In this document: positions 38,264 through 47,437 of the stretch, piece by piece | Layout: the number at the start of each line of letters is the position of its first letter | How positions within the stretch are numbered: the first letter of the stretch is position 1 | Assembly (NCBI GenBank): GCA_016124235.1 | Contig: WGOC01000036.1 | Coordinates: forward strand, 1-64,000 | Source of the DNA: a bacterium | Lineage (GTDB): Bacteria > Verrucomicrobiota > Verrucomicrobiia > Limisphaerales > RI-55 | DNA: 64,000 nt | Direction of reading: 5' to 3' | The notes under the pieces: generated by a model | What the model saw: the letters and a program-made list of their open reading frames with translations, nothing else | Database searches by the model: none | What the model was told of the DNA's origin: nothing | Translations under genes and position numbers: made by a program

Positions 38264-39340
38264 ATGCCCGCAACGTCCACTCAACCCGCCCGTGTTTGCG
38301 GAATCGTCTCCTGCGTGCCGACCAAGGTTTTTGACAATGTCGCCGACGCTTCGGCCTTCGAAAAGGAGGAGGTCGAAAAGGTCGTTCGTATGGCGGGGGT
38401 CAAGACCCGCCACGTGGCCGATGCAACGATTTGCGCGAGCGATCTCTGTCTGGCCGCTGCCCGTGAACTGCTGCAAAAAGTGGATTGGGCGCCGGATACC
38501 ATCGACGCCGTGATCATGGTCACGCAAAGCCCGGATTACTTGCTGCCCTCGACGTCTTGCTTGATTCATCGGGATCTCGGCCTGCGCACGGGATGCGCAA
38601 CATTTGATGTGGGTCTGGGTTGTTCCGGTTATCCGTACGGACTCTGGCTTGCCTCGATGATGCTCCAATCACCCGGCTTCCGTCGCGTGCTGGTGCTCCA
38701 TGGCGAAACGCCCGCTCGATTCGCAGATCACGGTGATCGCGCCGTGGCGTTGTTGTTCGGTGACGCCGGCTCGGCGACGGCCCTGGAAACGGGGGAGGAC
38801 ACGTCGTCCGCTCGTTGGTGGTTTGACTTGAGCACCGATGGCACGGGTTGGAGCGATCTCATCATTCGCGGCGGCGGCTTTCGGGACCGCTTCCCCACCG
38901 AGAAGTCGGATTGCTTTGTGAAGATGAATGGTCCCAACATCTTTAATTTCACGATCAAACGGGTGCCGGCTATGGTGGAAGACACCTTGCAGGCGGCGGG
39001 GTTCTCCAAGGATCAGGTGGACTATTATATTTTCCACCAATCCAATCGGTTTATCATGCGGCATCTCGCTAAAAAGACGGGTCTGCCGGAGGCGCGAATA
39101 CCCCTCACGCTCGATACCTTTGGCAGCGCGGGCGGACCTTCCATTCCCTTGACCATCACCCGGGGCCAGCTGGAAAGACCCGAATCGGGCCCGCTTTGGC
39201 TCTTGCTCTTGGGCTACGGAGTGGGGCTTTCTTGGGGTTCGGCACTGATCCAGCTGTGCCCATCGGCGTTTCTTGGCCACGTCGAAATCGATGGGCCGGT
39301 TGTTTCCTCGGCTGGCACAACCCAACCGGCGGCTGGCTAG
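38264..39340 (+). CDS. 3-oxoacyl-ACP synthase III-like protein with altered catalytic residue
   Basis: 358 residues with the KASIII fold. C120 in DVGLGCSGYP is the nucleophile and H258 in FHQSN the second catalytic residue. In canonical FabH the third residue is Asn in a G-N-T-S-A-A-S-I-P motif; here the aligned stretch is FGSAGGPSIP, so S288 stands in its place. That could mean transacylation instead of decarboxylative condensation, but this is inference. The neighbours are an ACP, a dehydratase and an acyltransferase, so it probably acts on ACP-bound acyl chains for a glycan or lipid. Confidence 0.85.
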   Translation: MPATSTQPARVCGIVSCVPTKVFDNVADASAFEKEEVEKVVRMAGVKTRHVADATICASDLCLAAARELLQKVDWAPDTIDAVIMVTQSPDYLLPSTSCLIHRDLGLRTGCATFDVGLGCSGYPYGLWLASMMLQSPGFRRVLVLHGETPARFADHGDRAVALLFGDAGSATALETGEDTSSARWWFDLSTDGTGWSDLIIRGGGFRDRFPTEKSDCFVKMNGPNIFNFTIKRVPAMVEDTLQAAGFSKDQVDYYIFHQSNRFIMRHLAKKTGLPEARIPLTLDTFGSAGGPSIPLTITRGQLERPESGPLWLLLLGYGVGLSWGSALIQLCPSAFLGHVEIDGPVVSSAGTTQPAAG

Positions 39341-39390
39341 GTGCCGTGCCTCACCGAATTCGTGGTGAAAGTGAATGGTTTGATATTCTT

Positions 39391-39633
39391 ATGATGACGC
39401 GTGACGAAGCACTTCGATGGTTGGCGGGAATCTTTGAGGAAGACCCGGCTGGTATTGCTCCGGAAACCCTCCGTGAAGACATCCCGACCTGGGATTCTCT
39501 GGGTGTGTTGACCCTGATGGCGGAGCTCGATCAAAAATGCGGAATTCTCCTGACGGAACAGGAACTGAAATCCATGGCCCGCATCGATGACATTCTGCAG
39601 GTGATGAACGCTCGCGGCCAACTCGCCGCCTGA
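39391..39633 (+). CDS. Acyl carrier protein (first copy)
   Basis: 80 residues from ATG 39391. [14 protein letters not shown] places the phosphopantetheine serine at S36 in the D-S-L motif. It is acidic and helical, the normal ACP size. It lies between the KASIII-like gene and a FabZ-like dehydratase, with five bases to the next start. A longer frame reaching back to 39196 overlaps the KASIII-like gene out of frame and is discounted. Confidence 0.88.
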   Translation: MMTRDEALRWLAGIFEEDPAGIAPETLREDIPTWDSLGVLTLMAELDQKCGILLTEQELKSMARIDDILQVMNARGQLAA

Positions 39634-39638
39634 ACCGG

Positions 39639-40079
39639 ATGAAATTCATCCTGATTGACCGGGTAACGAAGCTGGAGCCGGGACGTTTGATTCACGCCCG
39701 GCAGACGTTTGATCCGGCGGAACCACTCTTCGCCGATCACTTCCCCGGATTCCCCGTCGTGCCGGGCGTGTTGCTCGTCGAAGTGATGGCCCAGGCCTCG
39801 GCGCGGTGCCTCTTTCCGGAGAATCAGTCGCGCGGCTGGCCCATGCTGGCCGCGATCAAATCCTCAAGCTTTCGGAATTGGGCCCGCCCGGGTGATGAAT
39901 TGATGGTTTCCGTCGAAGTGACCAGCAGCCGCGACAAATTTGCCACCTCTTCCGGCGCCATTCGCGTCGGCGACCTCCCCGTGGCCACGGCCGATTTGCT
40001 GTTCGCGTTCATCCCCACCGAACAGCTCGCCCCGGAATACCGCCATCGGATCCTTTCCGAAACACCTGACACCGTTTGA
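39639..40079 (+). CDS. 3-hydroxyacyl-ACP dehydratase-like protein (hotdog fold)
   Basis: 146 residues, a single hotdog domain. [19 protein letters not shown] contains H34 and E48, matching the catalytic His/Glu pair of FabZ. It would dehydrate 3-hydroxyacyl-ACP. Its stop overlaps the ATG of the acyltransferase (TGATG at 40077-40081), so the two are translationally coupled. Some hotdog members act as thioesterases, but the F-P-G-x-P-x-x-P-G-V pattern favours dehydratase. Confidence 0.85.
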   Translation: MKFILIDRVTKLEPGRLIHARQTFDPAEPLFADHFPGFPVVPGVLLVEVMAQASARCLFPENQSRGWPMLAAIKSSSFRNWARPGDELMVSVEVTSSRDKFATSSGAIRVGDLPVATADLLFAFIPTEQLAPEYRHRILSETPDTV

Positions 40080-41158
40080 TGCTGACGGCCAAAAAGCGCT
40101 TTCCGGTTGCTTCGATCATCCTCTTCGGATGGATGCCTTCGTTTTTGAAACGATGGATTTATCGCCTCAAGGGGTATCGCATAGGACGGAATGTCGGTTT
40201 TGGGTTCGGCTCCGTGATTTGCTGCGACCAGGCCACCCTGGGGGACGATTGCCAGCTCGGTTTGTTTTCCATTCTACGCGGCAAATCATTGGAACTCGGA
40301 GACCGTGTTCAGATCGGTGCGTTTACATTTATCGATACCCCGTTCGTGAAGCTGGGCGACGATACCAAGTTCAACGAACAAGTCTTCGTCGGCGGTCTCC
40401 AGTACCCGGATTCCCGCTTTGAAATGGGCCGAAATTGTCAGGTCATGCAGATGACCTTCATCAACCCGGCCCGCTCGATCATCGTCGGCGATGACACCGG
40501 AATCGGCGGCTACTGTTTGGTCTTCGGTCACACGTCCTGGTCGAATCGATTCGCCGGCTATCCCGCGGAGTTCAAACCGATCGAGATTGGCCATGGCGTT
40601 TCCGTGGCCTGGCGGGTGTTCATCTGCGCGGGCGCAAAAATCGGAGATGGTGCCGTGATCGGTGCCAATTCCCTGGTCAATCGTTCGATCCCCGCCAACT
40701 GTCTCGCCGCGGGTTCGCCGGCGACCGTGGTTGCTCGCGCCCCCTATTTCCCCCGCCAACTGGACGACGCGGCCCGTCTGGCGATCTTCCACGAGATCAT
40801 CGATGATTGCCTCCAATATCTTGCCGGCTGCGAACTTCCCTGCCGGCGGGACGGTTCGCTGATTGAATTGGTCCATCACGCTCGTCGTTGGGGCTTCGTC
40901 CATATAGTGACTTACCGGTTGCGTCTCGATGAAAATGGCGCGCTGCCCGTCGACGATTCGTCGGCCGCTGCCGTGCAAACGTGGCTGAGCCTGAAACGAA
41001 TTCCTGAAGCATCGCGTCAGGCTTTGACCCAGCGCGGAATCTTGTGGATCGACATTGAATCGCGGGAACGTTCCAACCACTCCAACGAATTTGGGGAGGA
41101 GATGATTCAATTCCTCCGGCGTTACGGCGTCCGTTTCACTCGGCCTGATAAGCGATAA
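40079..41158 (+). CDS. Hexapeptide-repeat acyltransferase with C-terminal extension
   Basis: 359 residues. A left-handed beta-helix (about 25-220) shows I-G/L-G hexads such as IGRNVGFGFGSVICC and IGDGAVIGANSLV, and HTSWSNRF contains the likely catalytic histidine of the O-acetyltransferase group. From about residue 225 a further 130 residues (opening PRQLDDAARLAIFHEIIDD, ending in a charged tail) are not part of the usual fold and I do not recognise them. The coupling to ACP and dehydratase genes suggests an acyl donor made in this cassette. It is the last + strand gene before the minus-strand methyltransferase. Confidence 0.82.
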   Translation: MLTAKKRFPVASIILFGWMPSFLKRWIYRLKGYRIGRNVGFGFGSVICCDQATLGDDCQLGLFSILRGKSLELGDRVQIGAFTFIDTPFVKLGDDTKFNEQVFVGGLQYPDSRFEMGRNCQVMQMTFINPARSIIVGDDTGIGGYCLVFGHTSWSNRFAGYPAEFKPIEIGHGVSVAWRVFICAGAKIGDGAVIGANSLVNRSIPANCLAAGSPATVVARAPYFPRQLDDAARLAIFHEIIDDCLQYLAGCELPCRRDGSLIELVHHARRWGFVHIVTYRLRLDENGALPVDDSSAAAVQTWLSLKRIPEASRQALTQRGILWIDIESRERSNHSNEFGEEMIQFLRRYGVRFTRPDKR

Positions 41159-41878
41159 GGCACGATCCAGAAACAAGGGATGGCCTGTTTGGGCCGTTCT
41201 CGTCCTCCTTCCCGTCCTCGGGAGGGACCTCATGTTGCGGCCCAGTCGATCTGGATCAATCATTTCAAAAAGTGGCGCGGGCTCTCTGACCGTGCCCTGG
41301 TGATTAACGAACTGAACCCTGCCAACCTCCGTCCTCGGACTTCGGTCTCGCCGTTGTCCTCGGGGAGCGCACTCGTCCCGGGTGCCACCAGCTGGCGTCT
41401 CGCCAGCTGGCCGTGATGTTCGCTTCAAGCCAACTGCAGTTTCATTGGGTGGAGCAAGACTTCCGGGCGAGCCTATGACTCTAAACCTTACACCCGATTC
41501 CTTGAACTCAACGTCTTCGCGGTTCAACCACCTTTCGGAGGGCGGAGTTACACGAGGCCCCAATCACTTCGGCGGTGGGGCGAAGCTCCCGCTGAGCCGT
41601 CGAAATGGGATTCAGTATTCTGGCTCCTGACTCCTGAATTCTGACTCCTGACTTCAACCTTCGGCTTCGCGTTAATTCGTGATATCAGAATCAACAACAC
41701 CAAGGGCAAAGCCCTCTGACCCATTTCCGCTTTTAGCTTTCAGCTCTCAGCTTTTAAACAATCCGCGTCTATCAGCGGTAAAATCATTCCACTTTCTTCA
41801 AACTGAAAACTGAAAACTGATTACTTGCCACTTGCCACTTGTCACCCATCACTGTTCACCGCCTCCCCGGTTCGCCGC
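41159..41878 (+). repeat. Repeat mosaic with composite hairpin
   Basis: Composite hairpin at 41369-41410: GCACTCG pairs with CGGGTGC (one T.G wobble), loop TCC, then CCAGCTGGCG/CGCCAGCTGG with loop TCT. A degenerate GGACCTCA hairpin lies near 41226, a GGGCGGAGTTACACGAGG phrase at 41536-41557, and the INNTKGKAL-type relic near 41690. The mosaic reaches the 3' end of the convergent methyltransferase gene. No gene is seen. Confidence 0.85.
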
Positions 41879-42595
41879 TCATTTCGTCTGTGGAACCTCG
41901 TCGACCTTGATTGAATATACCATGAATTCAGCGCCCAACACCACATGGAGCTTGCTGTCGGTGAATAGTCCTGATTCCTCAATCACCTGCTGTTCCCGCG
42001 GCGCATGATAAATCAGCCAGAGATCGCGCGGTCTTCGTTCGGCGGACTCAAGAATGTTTTGCATTACCTGCTTCAATATCGGCGCGTGAAATGGATCAAA
42101 CAGGAAGAACACCGTCTCCTCGTCACTCAACCGATACTGGGTGACATCTGTTTCTATGATCTCTACGTGTGATTCCGTCGGTCGTTTCCGCAGGAACTTC
42201 CGGAGATTATCCTCAGCGGTTCGACAAAGCTCGCCCGAGAATTCCAGCCCGATGACTTTGCGGAAACCATACTCCGCCGCGAGCATGACCGCCCGCCCCT
42301 TGCCGGAACCCAGGTCCACAAAGACGCCGTCTGTGGGCAACTTTAGTTCTGCCATCAATTTCCGGAACGGCATGGCTTTGCTGGCTCCGTACTTCATCGA
42401 ATGAACAATGTTTGACGACGTGGTTTTGATTTTCTCAACCGGTATCCGCCGCGTCGTGTCCGTTCCAAATCGCCGGTCGAACGACGTATCAACGACGACA
42501 CTCCAAATAATTGTCAGCGTTTGAGTCCAACCGAAACGCTGGACGCTCTCCCGAAACCACGTAACGGGATTTTTCCCAAAGATATGTGTGCGCAT
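41879..42595 (-). CDS. Class I SAM-dependent methyltransferase
   Basis: 238 residues on the minus strand. VFVDLGSGKGRAVMLAAEYG is the SAM-binding motif I, VIGLEFSGELC motif II, and FFLFDPFHAP a motif-IV-like segment. It is the only minus-strand gene between 198 and 58951. It splits the acyl cassette between the acyltransferase and the FabL-like gene. The substrate is unknown. The divergent intergenic region to the next gene lacks the repeat mosaics and appears more AT-rich. Confidence 0.8.
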   Translation of the reverse strand: MRTHIFGKNPVTWFRESVQRFGWTQTLTIIWSVVVDTSFDRRFGTDTTRRIPVEKIKTTSSNIVHSMKYGASKAMPFRKLMAELKLPTDGVFVDLGSGKGRAVMLAAEYGFRKVIGLEFSGELCRTAEDNLRKFLRKRPTESHVEIIETDVTQYRLSDEETVFFLFDPFHAPILKQVMQNILESAERRPRDLWLIYHAPREQQVIEESGLFTDSKLHVVLGAEFMVYSIKVDEVPQTK

Positions 42596-42844
42596 TTTAA
42601 ATTGAAGTCCTCATGCCGCGATACAACGTCGTATGGAGATCGGCAACAACCCTCGGCACGAGAAGCTTAAGATATACCACTGGCATCGCTTACATGGTTC
42701 GAATCACATTGTTTCACGACCCGAACATTACTTTTCCTATCAAAGGCTTACCTTTCGTAAAGCCTCGTCGCAAGTGTAACCTCTCGTCGCCGGTGATTTG
42801 CTGATCTTTCGATTTCTCAATATGACTCAGTATCTGCCCAACTC
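42596..42844. promoter_or_regulatory. Divergent, repeat-free intergenic region
   Basis: The 249 bp between the minus-strand methyltransferase and the FabL-like gene should hold promoters for both. An imperfect inverted repeat (GGCTTAC and GTAAAGCC around CTTTC, about 42745-42764) is visible. None of the intergenic repeat modules is present, in contrast to the gaps on either side. No specific promoter element can be defended. Confidence 0.35.
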
Positions 42845-43600
42845 ATGAACCTGGCATCGAAACACATTCTCGTCGCCGGCGGTACGCGCGGCCTGGGGGC
42901 CGCGATTTCCCGGGAGCTCGCCCGCGCCGGTGCGTCCGTTCTCGCCAACTACGTCCGCAACGAAGAGGCCGCTCAGAAATTCCTCTCGGACTGCCGGGCG
43001 GCATCACTCCCCGTCGAAGGGGCCCGTGCCGATTTGACTTCCAAAGGCGGTTTGGACTCATTGACTGAGTCGCTTCGGACCTGGCTCGACGGAACATCAT
43101 TGGACGGCTTGGTGTTTTGCGCGGCCACCGGCGTGCACAAACCGGTCGATCAACTGACGGATCGTCATTTCGATTGGACCTTCGCCCTGAACGTGCGTGC
43201 TTTGCTGGCACTCGTAAATCGATTGCTCCCGCTCTTTTCGGATCACGTTTCTGTCGTCCCCGTCTCGTCGTTGGGGGCACGACTGGTCTCCCCCGCCTAC
43301 TCCCTGGTCGGCGCTTCCAAGGGCGCTTTGGAATCACTCTCCCGGCATCTCGCGCTGGAACTGGGTTCGCGCGGTGTTCGCGTCAATATTCTGTGCCCCG
43401 GCACGATTGAAACCGATGCCTGGAAGGTGCTTCCTGACGCGGAGGAACGACTTGCAACCGCACGACAGCGTAGTTTCTTGGGGCGTTTGGTAACCTTGGA
43501 TGAAGTGGCCCATGTCGCGGCATTTCTCTGTTCGGACGCGTCCAGCGGCATGAGTGGCGCAACCGTGGTTGTCGATGGCGGCGAAAGTCTTCCCATGTAA
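42845..43600 (+). CDS. FabL-like enoyl-ACP reductase (SDR)
   Basis: 251 residues. GGTRGLGAAIS binds NADP(H). The catalytic pair is Y152 and K159, six residues apart (YSLVGASK), the spacing of enoyl-ACP reductases FabI and FabL; FabG-type ketoreductases have Y-x-x-x-K. The segment following, ALESLSRHLALELGSRGVRV, and the ending VVVDGGESLPM also resemble FabL of Bacillus subtilis as I remember it. It would carry out the last reduction of an elongation cycle for the neighbouring ACP-bound chain. A ketoreductase role is less likely. Confidence 0.8.
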   Translation: MNLASKHILVAGGTRGLGAAISRELARAGASVLANYVRNEEAAQKFLSDCRAASLPVEGARADLTSKGGLDSLTESLRTWLDGTSLDGLVFCAATGVHKPVDQLTDRHFDWTFALNVRALLALVNRLLPLFSDHVSVVPVSSLGARLVSPAYSLVGASKGALESLSRHLALELGSRGVRVNILCPGTIETDAWKVLPDAEERLATARQRSFLGRLVTLDEVAHVAAFLCSDASSGMSGATVVVDGGESLPM

Positions 43601-44391
43601 AAATGTGTGAATCGGTCGCGACCACTTCGTCCTCGCTCTCGTTCTCTTCGTCGAACTTTCGGAGGGCGGAGTTACACGACGCCCCAATCACTTCGGTGGT
43701 GGGGCGAAGCTCCCGCTGAGCCGTTTGAAATCAATTTCTGCTTTCAGTTTTCTGCTTTCAGTTTTTAAATAATCCGTGTCGATCCGTGGCCAAAATTCAA
43801 TCATGGTCGTCCTCGTCGTCGATCACCGGGAGGGACCGCATTCCGCGTTTCGCACTCCGCGTTTAAAAAGGGTGGGGCGAAACTCCGTTGAGCCATCGGC
43901 AACAGATTCAGTATTCTGACTCCTAACTTCCGACTCCTTGCCGAAAATCAGCGCAGATCAGCGGTTAAATGATCCCACTTTGTTTGTTCTGAACACTGAA
44001 CACTGAACACTGAACACTGAATACTGATTACTAATCGATGATTCCGCATTCAGCGTTCCGCGCTCCACATTGTTCAGCTCCGTGTAAATCAGTGTCCATC
44101 CGTGGCTAAAAGGAATTCGTCCTCGTCCTCGCTCTCGTCGTCGTCCTCAGGATTTGGATCTGCGTTCGTCAGCGTTCGTCAGCGGTTCATTCATTCCGCC
44201 TTGCCTGGTCTGAATACTGAACACTGAACACTGAACACTGATTACTACTCGATGATTCCGCATTCCGCACTGTTCGGGTCCGTGTAAATCGGTGTCCATC
44301 CGTGGCTAAAACGGCTTCGTCCTGGCTCCTGACTTCTGGATTCTGAAAACGGATGACTTGTTCACTGATCACTGCTTACTGATTTCACCTC
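43601..44391 (+). repeat. Repeat mosaic, 791 bp
   Basis: A short paired module GGGCG/CGCCC (43664-43684) is followed by GGGGCGAAGCTCCCGCTGAG (43701-43720). A truncated GGACCGCA hairpin near 43835 runs straight into heptamers TTCCGCG. At 43989-44030 there are four CTGAACA units plus CTGAATA and CTGATTA. CGTCCTC hexamers are near 44120. No gene is seen. Confidence 0.85.
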
Positions 44392-45975
44392 ATGGCACTT
44401 CCCACGTATCTGCGTACCGCCGACTTCTGCCTCCACACGGCGTTGACGCGCTCAACCGCCGCCGACCCGGCAAAAACCTGCCTCGTTGCCGGTCGCGAAT
44501 CCTATTCGTACGGGCAGCTTCAGACCTTGGCGTTTCAGTTTGCCACGGCTTTCATGCAGGCCGGAATTCGACCCGGTGATCGCGTCATCATCTACTTGGA
44601 CAACACGCAATTCTGTGCCGCCGCGTTGTTTGGAACCCTCATCGCCGGTGGCGTGTTCGTCATCGTCAATCCGCAGACCAAACAGGACAAACTCGAGTAC
44701 ATCATTCGTGACGCCGAGGCGTTTGCGCTCGTAACCGACACCCATCTCGCCGGTAATTTTGTTCTGTTGCTCGATGGTTCGAATTCGCTCAAAGGCTGCT
44801 ACTTCAGCGGCCGCGAGAATTTGGACGCGCCCTCGTCGATCCCGGCGCTACCGCTCTCGCAATTACCTGCGCCCACCACCCCGCCAAATGGTTGGCCACT
44901 CGTCACCGGTGCGGATCTCGCCGCGCTCATTTACACGTCCGGCAGTACGGGCAATCCGAAGGGCGTGATGATGACCCATCAATCAATGGTCTTTGCGGCT
45001 GCGAGCCTGATCGAATATCTCCGCCTCACTCCCGACGACGTCATCATCAACGTCCTGCCGCTGGCCTTTGACTACGGACTCTATCAGCTGCTGATGTCGG
45101 TCACCCTCGGCGCCACCCTCGTTCTGGAACGTTCGTTTACCTATCCCGGCCAGATCTACGCGTTGCTGGATGCGCATCAAGTGACGACCTTTCCCGGTGT
45201 CCCGACCGTATACGCGACATTGGTGACGCATCATCGCAAGAAGCCGCTGTGCTTCCCGAGCGTTCGCCGGATCACCAACACCGCCGCGGCCCTTCCCGAG
45301 GAACACATTCCGGTCCTGCGCGAGATTTTCCCCAACGCGATGGTCTTCAAAATGTACGGCCTCACCGAGTGCAAGCGCGTGTGTTATCTGGAGCCCGAAC
45401 TCGCCTTTAGCAAACCCAATTCGGTGGGCAAGGCGATCCCCGGAACGGAAGTGCTCGTCCTCGACGCCGACGGCCGACCCGTGCCACCGAACGTTCCCGG
45501 CATCCTCCATGTGCGCGGTCCCCACGTCATGCAGGGTTATTGGCGGCAACCGGAATTAACGCGCCACATGCTCAAGGAAGGCCGCTTTCCCGGCGACAAA
45601 CTGCTCTGCTCGCATGACTGGTTTAAGACCGACGCCGACGGTTACCTCTACTTTCTGGGTCGATCGGATGACATCATCAAATCGCGCGGCGAAAAGGTCA
45701 GCCCCATCGAGGTGGAAAATGTTTTGTACAGCATCCCCGGAGTTCTGACCGCCGCGGTGGTTGGCACGCCCGATCCGTTGTTGGATTCAGCCGTTGTCGC
45801 CTGTGTGATCAAGGAACCCGATTCGACATTGACCGAGGCGGAGGTGCGTCGCATCTGTCTTTCGCGCCTCGAGAATTTTATGGTGCCGTCCCGTATCATT
45901 TTCGTGGACGACATGCCGAAGACCAGCACCGGCAAGGTTTCCAAGAAGGAACTGAAAGCCCAACTCAACCTGTGA
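44392..45975 (+). CDS. AMP-forming acyl-CoA/acyl-ACP ligase
   Basis: 527 residues, an ANL-superfamily enzyme that activates a carboxylic acid as acyl-AMP and transfers it to CoA or ACP. YTSGSTGNPKG at 181-191 is the P-loop motif, YGLTECKR the aromatic/Thr-Glu motif, GRSDDIIKSRGEKVSP the hinge region, and STGKVSKKEL near the C-terminus holds the catalytic lysine. An ACP gene follows 1.2 kb later. The pairing of such a ligase with a small ACP is typical of exosortase-associated polysaccharide loci. The acyl substrate is unknown. Confidence 0.9.
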   Translation: MALPTYLRTADFCLHTALTRSTAADPAKTCLVAGRESYSYGQLQTLAFQFATAFMQAGIRPGDRVIIYLDNTQFCAAALFGTLIAGGVFVIVNPQTKQDKLEYIIRDAEAFALVTDTHLAGNFVLLLDGSNSLKGCYFSGRENLDAPSSIPALPLSQLPAPTTPPNGWPLVTGADLAALIYTSGSTGNPKGVMMTHQSMVFAAASLIEYLRLTPDDVIINVLPLAFDYGLYQLLMSVTLGATLVLERSFTYPGQIYALLDAHQVTTFPGVPTVYATLVTHHRKKPLCFPSVRRITNTAAALPEEHIPVLREIFPNAMVFKMYGLTECKRVCYLEPELAFSKPNSVGKAIPGTEVLVLDADGRPVPPNVPGILHVRGPHVMQGYWRQPELTRHMLKEGRFPGDKLLCSHDWFKTDADGYLYFLGRSDDIIKSRGEKVSPIEVENVLYSIPGVLTAAVVGTPDPLLDSAVVACVIKEPDSTLTEAEVRRICLSRLENFMVPSRIIFVDDMPKTSTGKVSKKELKAQLNL

Positions 45976-47170
45976 ATCGCCCAAGCTCAATATTCGGACG
46001 GCCAAGTCCCACGAGACCCCAATCACTACAGTGGTAGGGCGAAGCTCCCGCTGAGCCATTTGCAACTCAATTGTCATCCCAACTGCCAACTCCCGACTTC
46101 TGGATCCTCCGTTCCGCGATATTTGATCTGAAAACTGAAAACTGATTACTTGTCCACTCATCACTCATCACTGATTACTAAACTCCGCCTCCGCGGTAAG
46201 AATGGTGGGGCGAAGCTCCCGCTGAGCCTTTGTATATCGAATCTGCCTTGGCGTTACTTCGCGATATCACGATCAACAAAGCTGAAAACATCACTCGGGA
46301 AACCTGCTTGTGGCAGGCGAGGGTAGCCCATTCGCCTAAAACCAGTTTTGTTCCTTCTGCACCTCATTGTGGCTATCGGAACATTCCAAATTCCGCATTG
46401 CTCGGATCAGCGTGAATCAGCGATTAAATCATTCCGATTTGTTCGATCTGAACACTGAATACTGTTTACTGATCACTTGTTCACTCAGCACAAGTCACTC
46501 GTCACTAAATTCCGTCTCCGCGGTTAAAAAGCCACCAGGCTCCTGACTTCCGGCTCCTTGGGCAAAAAATTCGCGTCGAACGCAGTTTTGTTCCTTCTGC
46601 GCCTCATAGTGGCTGTCGGAACATTCCGCACTCTGCGTTTCGAGCTCCGCATTGTTCAGATCCGTGTTCAATCGGTGTTCATCTGTGATTGAAACGGCTT
46701 CGTCCGCGTTGTCGCTCTCGTCCTCGTCCTCGGGAGCGACTCGCGCTGATCCGGATCGACGGCTTTAAGGTGGGGCGGGCTCTCCGAGCGCGCCTTTGAC
46801 TTTAACATTGCACCTAAAACCTTGAACGCAACACCTCCGCGTCTCCGCGGTCAAAGAATTCTGTCATCTGGCTCGGCTCCGGTTTTTGCTTTCCGTTTTC
46901 AGCTTTTAAACGATCAGCGTCAATCAGCGGTTAAATCATTCCACTTTGTTTTGTTCTGAACACTGAACACTGTTTACTGATCACTTGTTCACTCAGCACA
47001 AGTCACTCGTTACTAAATTCCGTCTCCGCGGTTAAAAATGGTGAGGCGAAACTCCGCCAAGCCATCAGCCATCGATTTTGGTTGCTCAAACCGATCTCCC
47101 TTGGTTCCCATTCGACCATTGGCCGTTGGAATGGCATCAGCTAAGTGTCAAGTAGGTCCGTGTTTACATT
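45976..47170 (+). repeat. Longest repeat mosaic, 1195 bp
   Basis: Modules include a GGCCAAGTCCCACGAGACCC phrase with GGGCGAAGCTCCCGCTGAGC (about 46009-46060), another such phrase near 46205, and a roughly 100-bp unit at 46244-46335 that recurs at 49380-49475. A phrase TTTTGTTCCTTCTGC is present at about 46345 and 46585. A GGCGGGCTC/GAGCGCGCC hairpin with loop TCC is at 46774-46794. A 61-codon frame at 46230 translates these modules and is not believed to be a gene. Confidence 0.8.
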
Positions 47171-47437
47171 ATGAGCAACATGCAGCAATCGATTAGGGAT
47201 TACATCGTTGAGACGTTCCTTTTTGGTCAGGACGACGGTTTCGGCAACGACGATTCCTTCCTTGAGAAGGGCATAATCGATTCCACGGGTGTCTTGGAAT
47301 TGGTCACTCACCTCGAGTCGACCTATGGCGTCACGGTGAGTGATGACGAGTTAATCCCGGAAAACCTGGACTCTCTTTCCGCCGTTTGCACCTACGTAAC
47401 TCGCAAACAGTCCGCCTCGACAACCTCCGCTCCCTGA
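47171..47437 (+). CDS. Acyl carrier protein (second copy)
   Basis: 88 residues. GIIDSTGVLELVTHLE carries the phosphopantetheine attachment serine S38 in a D-S-T-G context. This variant is usual for stand-alone ACPs that partner AMP-forming ligases in polysaccharide loci, in contrast to the D-S-L-G copy at 39391. It is acidic with helical segments. The extra C-terminal TRKQSASTTSAP is low-complexity and precedes the next repeat mosaic. It most likely receives the acyl group from the ligase upstream. Confidence 0.88.
   Translation: MSNMQQSIRDYIVETFLFGQDDGFGNDDSFLEKGIIDSTGVLELVTHLESTYGVTVSDDELIPENLDSLSAVCTYVTRKQSASTTSAP

Noticed and set aside
46230-46415. 61-codon frame within a repeat mosaic
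   Set aside because: Made up of modules repeated near 49380, where the frame is not kept as a gene.
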